Positions 1 to 4,777 of a DNA stretch of 6,415 nt are shown one piece after another. The notes beneath the pieces were generated by a model that saw only the letters and a program-made list of their open reading frames with translations, searched no databases and was not told where the DNA came from. The stretch is from Candidatus Cloacimonadota bacterium (GTDB lineage: Bacteria > Cloacimonadota > Cloacimonadia > Cloacimonadales > TCS61), in the NCBI GenBank assembly GCA_030628755.1, contig DAOVQH010000148.1, positions 1 through 6,415 on the forward strand, in the 5' to 3' direction. Numbering within the stretch: the stretch's first letter is position 1; each line of letters starts with the position of its first letter. The position numbers and the translations under genes are program-made.

Positions 1-521
1 AAAATAAGTCTATAATCTCCATGTTGCTGCAAATCGATAAAAATATAAGTTAAATAACTTGTGATTCTATACTTCCAGATTTGGTACTCTTTCTGAGGAT
101 ATTTTGCACTAAAACCGGTTGTTTCTTTCAGGATTTCGTATGGTTCTCCATGTTTGATATAAATTCTTCCTCTATCTGTTTTCCAGCCGGACTTAAAATG
201 TGTAAAATACCGATTGCAATATGCCACTCTTGCTTTTATTTCTTCCAGGAATTCATTCTTTTCAGTTACCGGATTGGTATCCTGAGCTTGCCAGAAAGAT
301 TCAATATACTTATTTCTTCCTTCTTCACCCAAAGATTTAAAATATCTCTTCTGATTAGAAGTAAAAAAATATCGAACAAGAATATATTCGTCCTCAATAT
401 CTGAAAATACTCTTTGGGTAACATTCTTCGTTGGAACATTTTGTTCTTTTAACGATTTGGAACCCTCTGCAAATAGATTCAAACAAAAGCAGATAAATAA
501 CAATAAAAATATTTTTTTCAT
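1..521 (-). CDS. GWxTD domain-containing secreted protein, N-terminal part (cut by left window edge)
   Basis: An open frame of 173 codons runs off the left edge without a stop, so only the N-terminal part is present. It starts MKKIFLLLFICFCLNLFA, a signal peptide with likely cleavage after Ala18 (LFA-E), so the product is probably exported to the periplasm or cell envelope. Residues about 72-173 read as the GWxTD domain. They show FWqaqDtnPvTekNEF (76-91), a RVaYcNrYF stretch (98-106), the signature GWKTD at 112-116, then RGRIYIKHGEP (117-127), a YQIWKY aromatic block (146-151) and GDYRLI at the edge. The family is widespread in FCB-group bacteria and its biochemical role is not established to my knowledge. 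The start is fixed by AGAAGGTGAG just upstream of ATG and by an ATGA overlap with the transporter gene upstream, which implies one transcript and translational coupling. Family assignment is strong; function is unknown. Confidence 0.9.
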   Translation of the reverse strand, partial: MKKIFLLLFICFCLNLFAEGSKSLKEQNVPTKNVTQRVFSDIEDEYILVRYFFTSNQKRYFKSLGEEGRNKYIESFWQAQDTNPVTEKNEFLEEIKARVAYCNRYFTHFKSGWKTDRGRIYIKHGEPYEILKETTGFSAKYPQKEYQIWKYRITSYLTYIFIDLQQHGDYRLI

Positions 522-1435
522 CTCACCTTCTTCCTTTTATAGCTTATTTCTACTACCGCTGTTATCATTATTATAGCACTTATCCACTGAACAATAGAAA
601 GAATATGATGATTTATCAGGTAATCAAAAATAATTGCTGATATTGGAAAGAACAATTCACAAATCGTAGAAACCATTACCTTAACTTTATTTAGTCCATA
701 ATAGAATAAGAAAATTGCTCCAGAACCTGTTGTCATAGCAATTATCAGGAAAAATAACCAGTTCGTAGAAGTGATGTTTTCAAATTCTCCAAGTTTGCAT
801 GTTATAAGCACATAAATGAGCATTAGAATTGTTGTAAAACCAAACCTGAAAAAGTTCGTAGTGTAGTAGGAAAACTTCTGTAGTGCCTTTTTACTTATAA
901 CAGTTGAGGTACCAAATGAGAATGCTGCAACTAAAGCCCACAAAGCTGCCTGAATCAAATCCGCATCTTTATCGATATGTGGTAATTGAAACCCAAATGT
1001 TAAAAAATAACTCGCTATTATTGCCAGAAAAGCCCAAAATATAAAGTTTCTTTTTATCTTTTCCTTAAGAAATATTGCTGCAAGGATTATTGCAAATATT
1101 GGCTGCAGCTTCTGTAATAAAACTACTATTGATAAATGTTGGAAGTTAACAAGAAATAAGGCTTTAACAATAGCTAATGTCCCTAAAGCACCACCAAAAA
1201 AGGCTATTGCTCCAAGGATAAAATAGTCATGTAGTTTAAATTCTTTTATTCTTTTGTATTCTTTAAATAGAAAAGTATTCATTAAAACAAAAGGTACAAG
1301 GTGAAGCATAAAAACCACAAAACCAACGTTGAGATTATAAAGCCTGGGTGTGAGAACAACACCGTCAAATCCCCATAAAGTAGCTGCTAAAATAATGGCA
1401 GAAGCACCGATTATCTTTTTTTTGTAATTATCCAT
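518..1435 (-). CDS. DMT superfamily transporter, EamA family
   Basis: This 305-residue protein is almost entirely hydrophobic and fits the ten-helix, two-EamA-repeat plan of drug/metabolite transporters in the inner membrane. The first repeat spans about residues 8-145 and begins with the typical ATLWGFDGVV helix. It ends in LQKLQPIFAIILAAIFLKEKIK (about 107-128), the family's helix followed by a charged LKEKI turn. The second repeat spans about 160-300. The C-terminus is Lys/Arg-rich (SYKRKKVR), consistent with a cytosolic end. Length is normal for the family (about 290-310). The Shine-Dalgarno sequence before ATG is weak (TTGAG), but a good promoter lies about 45 bp upstream. The stop codon overlaps the start of the GWxTD gene (ATGA). 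The substrate cannot be inferred: EamA proteins export or import amino acids, nucleotide sugars, purines and other small molecules, and the neighbour does not narrow this. Confidence 0.92.
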   Translation of the reverse strand: MDNYKKKIIGASAIILAATLWGFDGVVLTPRLYNLNVGFVVFMLHLVPFVLMNTFLFKEYKRIKEFKLHDYFILGAIAFFGGALGTLAIVKALFLVNFQHLSIVVLLQKLQPIFAIILAAIFLKEKIKRNFIFWAFLAIIASYFLTFGFQLPHIDKDADLIQAALWALVAAFSFGTSTVISKKALQKFSYYTTNFFRFGFTTILMLIYVLITCKLGEFENITSTNWLFFLIIAMTTGSGAIFLFYYGLNKVKVMVSTICELFFPISAIIFDYLINHHILSIVQWISAIIMITAVVEISYKRKKVR

Positions 1436-1477
1436 ATTTACTCAACTAATAAATTATTATCACTTAATTTAAAAGGA

Positions 1478-1505
1478 ATAATATTTCCTGCTATTCAAAA
1501 GTCAA
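1478..1505 (-). promoter_or_regulatory. Sigma-70-like promoter for the DMT transporter/GWxTD unit
   Basis: On the minus strand a -35 hexamer TTGACT (1500-1505) is separated by 16 bp from a -10 hexamer TATTAT (1478-1483). Each box differs from the housekeeping consensus at one position. The predicted start point leaves a leader of roughly 35 nt before the transporter ATG at 1435. It is the best promoter-like match I found in the window. No transcript evidence is available. Confidence 0.55.
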
Positions 1506-1759
1506 GAATAATGATTCGTTTGCTTTACGCCAAGACTAAACTCGCTTTGCTATATAGGTTCCTCTTCCAAATAAACCTTCAGCAGTATCCAGATATAATT
1601 CTCTGGTATATATTATCTTAATTTATTCGAAAAATGTAAATAGTAGTATAAATTGAAAGGTTTACAACCACTACTGACGAACACTTATTCCAGAAAAAAT
1701 CCTATAACTCTTTCTAAAAAACCTCCTGATTGACCTGACTTCTTATGTTGGTCAAATTG

Positions 1760-1776
1760 TGCACCTGGTTTGGTGC
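1760..1776 (-). other. Small hairpin just downstream of the RRM gene
   Basis: Arms gcacc (1761-1765) and ggtgc (1772-1776) enclose a 6-nt loop, starting 3 nt past the RRM stop codon. No T-run follows on the minus strand, so it is a poor intrinsic terminator. It shares the octamer TGCACCTG (plus strand, 1760-1767) with the hairpin in the RRM leader (2067-2074). Confidence 0.4.
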
Positions 1777-1778
1777 TT

Positions 1779-2048
1779 TTAATAACGCTGTCTGCGAGGA
1801 CGGTCTTCTCTTGGTTTTGCTTCATTAACCTTGAGTGGTCTTCCGTCTATCTCTTTCCCATCAAGCTGCTTGATTGCTTCTTCACCTTCTTTTTTGTTTT
1901 CCATTTCAACAAACCCAAATCCTTTTGATCTGCCAGTCATTCTGTCTGTAATAATTCTTGCAGCTGACACAGAACCAAACTCAGCAAATAGTTCCTCTAA
2001 TCCTTTCTCAGTCAGATCATACGATACATTTCCTACATAAATGTTCAT
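1779..2048 (-). CDS. Single-RRM RNA-binding protein
   Basis: An 89-residue protein made of one RNA recognition motif plus a short basic tail. RNP2 is IYVGNVSY (residues 3-10) and RNP1 is KGFGFVEM (42-49), with the aromatic residues that stack on RNA bases intact (Tyr4, Phe44, Phe46). The linker IITDRMTGRSKGFGFV is the form shared with cyanobacterial and FCB-group RRM proteins. The tail after residue 78 (EDRPRRQRY) is Arg-rich and probably adds nonspecific RNA affinity. Length (80-100 aa) is typical. Bacterial members of this group are cytosolic, often cold-induced, and thought to act as RNA chaperones or post-transcriptional regulators; no specific target can be read here. Start choice is supported by an AAAGGAGAGG ribosome binding site a few bases before ATG. 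The gene stands alone, with its own 5' leader containing a hairpin. Confidence 0.95.
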   Translation of the reverse strand: MNIYVGNVSYDLTEKGLEELFAEFGSVSAARIITDRMTGRSKGFGFVEMENKKEGEEAIKQLDGKEIDGRPLKVNEAKPREDRPRRQRY

Positions 2049-2065
2049 TCTTTCCTCTCCTTTAT

Positions 2066-2082
2066 ATGCACCTGATGTGCAT
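2066..2082 (-). promoter_or_regulatory. Leader hairpin upstream of the RRM ribosome binding site
   Basis: A perfect 6-bp inverted repeat, atgcac (2066-2071) and gtgcat (2077-2082), with a 5-nt loop. It sits directly upstream of the AAAGGAGAGG ribosome binding site (about 2052-2062) of the RRM gene. Its position would allow it to influence translation initiation, possibly by autoregulation. That role is inference from position and from the related hairpin after the stop codon. Confidence 0.4.
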
Positions 2083-2167
2083 TGGACACTTATTTTTTCG
2101 CTATTATTTTGTCACGAAAATTTTCTATTTTTTTATTCTTATTCTTTATAGATTTTACAGTTAACTT

Positions 2168-2187
2168 AAACTTAACAAATCTCAAAG
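2168..2187. repeat. Left half-palindrome outside the RAYT repeat
   Basis: The 20 bases aaacttaacaaatctcaaag are identical to the left arm, loop and first two right-arm bases of the full palindrome at 2209-2241. The sequence then switches to acttcacaag, the start of the 54-bp repeat, so the second arm is missing here. The matching right arm occurs at 2963-2980 on the far side of the transposase. Confidence 0.7.
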
Positions 2188-2241
2188 ACTTCACAAGTTT
2201 ACAATCCAAAACTTAACAAATCTCAAAGATTTGTGAAGTTT
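2188..2241. repeat. 54-bp direct repeat, left copy, with hairpin
   Basis: Identical to 2887-2940. It contains a 33-nt imperfect palindrome (2209-2241) with 15-bp arms, one mismatch and a caa loop. In front of this lies a shorter palindromic piece, acttcacaagt. The stop codon and last residues of the transposase (about SQIFEIC) are encoded inside the palindrome. Confidence 0.9.
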
Positions 2242-2863
2242 CTAATTCCAATATATCATCAAAATCATCAGAAAGATCATCATCGTTAGAACAAGTAAAT
2301 TCCAAAAAATCTTCTAAAGACTCATAATTAGCCAGCAAAAAACTTTTATCTGGAATTTTTCCTTTCCTCAAATTTGCATAATCAAGAAAAGAAGAAAATT
2401 CCCAATCTTCCAGATTTTCTACGACTTTATGCTTCATTTGATTGCGGTGAATATAACGAGCTAAACGAAGTAAATAGTTGATTTCCAATACAGGTTTAGC
2501 TTTTGGCTTTTCCTGGAATAAAGAACCTCTTCGATTATACTTTTTATTAATTGCTTTGGAATAAGAAATATGGAAATTTATAATCTGGCGGATCAAAAAC
2601 TCGTTCAATTTCAGTTCGTTTCCAGTATGATTATAATGTTTCTTTTTCTGATATTCGAAAATTCTGTTTTGATTTTTCACTTTGATCAAAAAATGATAAT
2701 GATTTGGTACCAAGCAATAGCAAATCGTAATAAATATTGGACTTAAATATTTCTTATACTGGCGAAGAAAATAGAAATAATTTTCCTGTTCAAAGAATAA
2801 TTTATCTTCTTTTGCATTATCTCTGGTATAAAGATGGAAAAAATATCCGCATTCAAAATTCAT
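2213..2863 (-). CDS. REP-associated tyrosine transposase (Y1/HUH, IS200-like domain)
   Basis: A 216-residue single-strand transposase of the RAYT type. The N-terminus GYFFHLYTRDNAKEDKLFF (6-24) is the usual opening strand and turn. The metal-binding HUH motif is VPNHYHFLIK with His55 and His57. The nucleophile region reads SYSKAINKKYNRRGSLFQEK (100-119), where Tyr101 or Tyr109 is the likely catalytic tyrosine. YIHRNQ and WEFSSFLDY follow, as in the family. HUH enzymes nick single-stranded hairpin DNA and form a 5'-phosphotyrosine link; RAYTs process REP-type palindromes. All recognisable motifs are intact, so the gene may be active. The acidic tail (SNDDDLSDDFDDILE) is less conserved, and the last residues come from the flanking palindrome. 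ATG is preceded by GAGGG, 6 nt away. Neighbouring genes are not clear partners. Confidence 0.9.
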   Translation of the reverse strand: MNFECGYFFHLYTRDNAKEDKLFFEQENYFYFLRQYKKYLSPIFITICYCLVPNHYHFLIKVKNQNRIFEYQKKKHYNHTGNELKLNEFLIRQIINFHISYSKAINKKYNRRGSLFQEKPKAKPVLEINYLLRLARYIHRNQMKHKVVENLEDWEFSSFLDYANLRKGKIPDKSFLLANYESLEDFLEFTCSNDDDLSDDFDDILELETSQIFEIC

Positions 2864-2886
2864 TATCCCTCGCTTCTAAATCTTAA

Positions 2887-2940
2887 ACTTCACAAGTTTA
2901 CAATCCAAAACTTAACAAATCTCAAAGATTTGTGAAGTTT
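2887..2940. repeat. 54-bp direct repeat, right copy, with hairpin
   Basis: Identical to 2188-2241 over all 54 bases. It lies about 20 bp upstream of the transposase start codon and includes the same 33-nt imperfect palindrome (2908-2940). Perfect identity in non-coding AT-rich DNA suggests a recent duplication or ongoing conversion. Confidence 0.9.
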
Positions 2941-2962
2941 TTTCAACTTATGTTCTATACTA

Positions 2963-2980
2963 CAAAGATTTGTGAAGTTT
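2963..2980. repeat. Right half-palindrome outside the RAYT repeat
   Basis: The 18 bases caaagatttgtgaagttt are identical to the loop and right arm of the complete palindromes at 2209-2241 and 2908-2940. The left arm is absent: ttctatacta precedes instead. The last two bases form part of the stop codon of the 181-aa gene (2979-2981). Confidence 0.65.
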
Positions 2981-3524
2981 AATCAGCCTTCATAATATCT
3001 TCCAGATTATCTAAAAGATATTTTTTACCTTTTTCATTTATCACAACCATCTCGTAGCTTCTTCCTTCAAATTCTCGGGTTAAACTTTCAAAACCGAATT
3101 CAGCAGATTTTTCATTTGTTATTGTTCTGATTTTGCCCTTATCTGTAGTTTCTTCGCTTAATATTCCCAGCTTTTTCAATTGTTTATTCAATGCGGCACC
3201 TGTAAGTTTTTTACTGCGATTCAGGTCTAATACATCATTGATACAACTGCTGAATATATTAACTCCGATTTTCCCTTCCTGTAAAATAACTTTTCCTTTT
3301 TCTTCGGAAGTTATGATAAATCCGGTTGGAGCCGGTATATTCTTATTTCTTTGCCTGGAAACAGCTTCTAAAACCTCTGCAACAAAGAAAAAACATCTTT
3401 TCATTCGCGGATCGTTTAAAAAATTACCGGAAGTAATTTTTCCTTTATTAATTGGATCTTCTCCATTTGAGAGTTTTAAAATCACTTCACGTGCTTTTAA
3501 AACTTTTTCTTTATCGAAATACAT
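2979..3524 (-). CDS. Uncharacterised 181-aa protein, possible DNA-binding C-terminus
   Basis: I do not recognise a named family with certainty. The first part (about residues 8-55) contains LKAREVILKLSNGEDPI, then FLNDPRMKRCFFFVAEVLEAV. This pattern of an A-x-E-x-L-x-x-L-A-x-G-x-x-P helix plus N-D/N-P-x-x-x-R occurs at the N-terminus of many small bacterial proteins of unknown function. The second part (about 104-178) reads like a winged-helix or phage-type KilA-C-like fold: LTGAALNKQLKKLGIL, a glycine/lysine turn, then VINEKGKKYLLDNL. There are no membrane segments or signal peptide, so it is probably cytosolic. ATG follows a very strong AAAGGAGG ribosome binding site, just after the palindrome of an 82-bp repeat. 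Its stop codon is completed by a half-palindrome. The repeat-rich setting suggests an accessory gene. The regulator role is a weak inference. Confidence 0.75.
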   Translation of the reverse strand: MYFDKEKVLKAREVILKLSNGEDPINKGKITSGNFLNDPRMKRCFFFVAEVLEAVSRQRNKNIPAPTGFIITSEEKGKVILQEGKIGVNIFSSCINDVLDLNRSKKLTGAALNKQLKKLGILSEETTDKGKIRTITNEKSAEFGFESLTREFEGRSYEMVVINEKGKKYLLDNLEDIMKAD

Positions 3525-3532
3525 AAAACCTC

Positions 3533-3614
3533 CTTTTTACAAACTTAACAAGTTTCCAAAACTTGTTAAGTTTTATTCTTTTTTTATCAGTTCAATCTGT
3601 GCTGATCCGTGAGC
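3533..3614. repeat. 82-bp direct repeat, copy A, with perfect palindrome
   Basis: Matches 4059-4140 at a constant offset of 526 bp, with three mismatches that all lie in the hairpin arms. This copy holds a perfect palindrome with 15-bp arms (3541-3555 and 3559-3573) and a cca loop. A shared tail runs from attctttttttatcag to the ctgatccgtgagc end. It lies between the 131-aa gene stop and the strong ribosome binding site of the 181-aa gene. The arm sequence aaacttaacaa is shared with the RAYT palindromes. Confidence 0.9.
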
Positions 3615-3630
3615 AATTAATTCCCTTTTA

Positions 3631-4026
3631 TCAAATAGGATAAAGTTCCAATCCTGCTTTCATTGCTCCTTCAATTGTTCCGTCAATTTCTTCCTCTCCC
3701 GGCATAAAAAAAATATCATCGGTAAATGTTTCGGAAGAGTATTTAAAGACTTCAAAATCCCAATCTTTTATATTTCCATTATATTTTAACCTGCAGATAG
3801 GTCCCTTTTCCCCAAACTCATTTCTCATCAAATAAAGATAACCTCTTTTGAATTCAGGATAATAAAAAACTTCAGGATCGCTAAATTCCTTTTTATTAAA
3901 TTTTTCAATGATTTTTTTGATCTTCTCTTTTTCTGATTCTTTGATAATCGTTTTTTCATCTCCTGATAATATAGTTTCATTAAACACATCAGTCACAGAT
4001 AACACAGAGGAAAGTTTATTTCTCAA
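3631..4026 (-). CDS. Conserved hypothetical protein, start uncertain
   Basis: The C-terminal two thirds look like a real, compact conserved domain: DPEVFYYPEFKRGYLYLMRNE (50-70), GPICRLKYNGNIKDWDFEVFKYSSE (75-99), a MPGEEE segment, and the ending DGTIEGAMKAGLELYP (115-130). I recall this ending from uncharacterised bacterial proteins but cannot name a family or function. The N-terminus is suspect. The frame opens with TTG directly after an in-frame TAG, there is no ribosome binding site, and residues 6-14 (SSV-LSV-TDV) are encoded by a 9-nt tandem repeat (3985-4011). The native 5' end may have been lost or replaced when the repeat arose, or the start may lie further in. No signal peptide or membrane segment is seen. 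The gene is bracketed by two 82-bp direct repeats. Coding status is likely; the exact start is not supported. Confidence 0.6.
   Translation of the reverse strand: MRNKLSSVLSVTDVFNETILSGDEKTIIKESEKEKIKKIIEKFNKKEFSDPEVFYYPEFKRGYLYLMRNEFGEKGPICRLKYNGNIKDWDFEVFKYSSETFTDDIFFMPGEEEIDGTIEGAMKAGLELYPI
3985..4011. repeat. Degenerate 9-nt tandem repeat
   Basis: Three consecutive 9-mers, cacatcagt, cacagataa and cacagagga. They resemble the CACAGATxx/CACGGATxx-type periodic repeats at the ends of the 82-bp repeats and at 6141-6160. In the 131-aa frame they encode the triplets TDV, LSV and SSV, which indicates that this N-terminus is repeat-derived. Confidence 0.5.
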
Positions 4027-4058
4027 CTATTTAGATTTATTAAGAACTCTGACCTTTG

Positions 4059-4140
4059 CTTTTTACAAACTTAACAGCTTTCCAAAATTTGTTAAGTTTT
4101 ATTCTTTTTTTATCAGTTCAATCTGTGCTGATCCGTGAGC
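4059..4140. repeat. 82-bp direct repeat, copy B, with degenerate palindrome
   Basis: Second copy of 3533-3614 (79 of 82 bases identical). The palindrome here has 15-nt arms (4067-4081 and 4085-4099) weakened by mismatches near the loop. The right part of the repeat overlaps the 3' end of the kinase gene and supplies its last codons and TGA stop (4118-4120). Confidence 0.9.
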
Positions 4141-4702
4141 TAACAATTTTCACTTTTTTCTCAAGTGCTTTAAAAGCTTTACAAGCATATCTTTCTTTTA
4201 AAACATCTTTAATTTGCATAGCACATTCAAGAGGTTTATACTTGGAAGTATTTACTTCAATATCATAGATATTATGAGAATGAACAATATCATATTGGAA
4301 ACGTACCATTCCTTTTTTTCTATTTCCCCGATTGCGTTCTCTTAGCTCAAGTTCTTCCAAAGGACAACGAACTCCTACAAATAGAACTTGAAAATCAGAT
4401 AGTACATTAACACATTCTTTCAACCATTGCCTTTCTTGAAGAACATGATCAACTATTATATTATTTCCGGATGAAGCTAAAGCAGAAATTGAATGATGCA
4501 TTCCGGGAATTATCTTTAAAATTGCCTTATTTAAAGTTTCCGGATCTTCACCATTTAAATATTTTTGAGGTAACATAGATATAAAGTTATCAACCGAGAC
4601 AAGAAGATATGGTTCTTCTAAAATTTGCTGTAATTCCCTGGCAATAGATGTTTTCCCTGAACTTGATGTACCATTTAAAAAGATAATCTTTCCATTTTTC
4701 AT
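4118..4702 (-). CDS. Chloramphenicol phosphotransferase-like P-loop kinase
   Basis: A 194-residue cytosolic P-loop protein of the CPT-like family. The Walker A motif is GTSSSGKTS (11-19). SVDNF (36-40) places an Asp at 38, where CPT enzymes have their catalytic Asp. IIVDHVL (84-90) and FVGVRCPLEELELRERNRGNRKKG (108-131) form the nucleotide-binding core and the Arg-rich lid. RFQYDIVHSHNIYDIEVNTS is the conserved region near the C-terminus. Streptomyces CPT phosphorylates chloramphenicol for self-protection, but most bacterial homologues have unknown small-molecule substrates, and nothing here indicates antibiotic resistance. The last residues (about SRISTD) and the stop are encoded by the 82-bp repeat, so the native C-terminus may have been slightly different. 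ATG is preceded by AGGAATT, a modest ribosome binding site. It lies 75 bp downstream of the outer-membrane-type gene and may be cotranscribed with it. Confidence 0.85.
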   Translation of the reverse strand: MKNGKIIFLNGTSSSGKTSIARELQQILEEPYLLVSVDNFISMLPQKYLNGEDPETLNKAILKIIPGMHHSISALASSGNNIIVDHVLQERQWLKECVNVLSDFQVLFVGVRCPLEELELRERNRGNRKKGMVRFQYDIVHSHNIYDIEVNTSKYKPLECAMQIKDVLKERYACKAFKALEKKVKIVSSRISTD

Positions 4703-4777
4703 TAATGAATTCCTATTATTTTCTTTTCCTGCAACTTATATTTTCGACTTATTGTTTTCAGATTTGTTTATGTTTTA

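Larger units (their letters stand above)
1436..1778. other. Intergenic region between the RRM gene and the transporter gene
   Basis: This 343-bp stretch has no convincing gene. Its left end carries the transporter promoter (1478-1505) and its right end a small hairpin (1760-1776). On the minus strand, 1622-1536 is a short open stretch encoding a protein-like peptide (ELYLDTAEGLFGRGTYIAKR, then stop), but it has no start codon or ribosome binding site and is preceded by an in-frame stop. It may be a gene remnant. I see no clear intrinsic terminator for the RRM gene. Confidence 0.5.
2168..2980 (-). mobile_element. RAYT-type element: Y1 transposase gene with palindromic repeats at both ends
   Basis: The unit consists of a left half-palindrome (2168-2187), a 54-bp repeat (2188-2241), the Y1 transposase gene (2213-2863), an identical 54-bp repeat (2887-2940), a 22-bp spacer and a right half-palindrome (2963-2980). 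The two 54-bp copies match at every base and are in direct orientation. REP-associated tyrosine transposases are known to be flanked by, and to act on, short hairpin-forming repeats, so gene and repeats are probably functionally linked. The exact boundaries of anything that moves cannot be set from one copy. The outer limits given here are those of the recognisable repeat sequence. Confidence 0.6.

Noticed and set aside
81..404. Plus-strand open frame of 107 codons
   Set aside because: It lies antisense to the GWxTD gene, which has a clear domain signature and signal peptide on the minus strand. The plus-strand product is Phe/Ser-rich and resembles nothing.
1760..1776. Intrinsic terminator of the RRM gene
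   Set aside because: The stem is only 5 bp and no T-run follows on the transcribed strand.
3133..3612. Plus-strand open frame of 159 codons
   Set aside because: It is antisense to the 181-aa gene and runs into the 82-bp repeat. The minus-strand gene has a strong ribosome binding site and better composition.
3533..4140. Integron-like attC sites (ACTTAAC and GTTAAGT match the RYYYAAC and GTTRRRY core patterns)
   Set aside because: The palindromes are only 33 nt, have almost perfect arms with a 3-nt loop, and lack the inner boxes and extrahelical bases of attC. The RAYT palindromes, which share the same arm start, break the core pattern (gtgaagt). No integrase is visible.
2168..4140. CRISPR array
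   Set aside because: The repeats are too few, unevenly spaced and separated by genes, not by uniform spacers. No Cas gene is present.
4118..4702. Chloramphenicol resistance gene
   Set aside because: Family resemblance alone does not show the substrate. Most CPT-like proteins outside Streptomyces have no demonstrated link to resistance, and no related genes are nearby.
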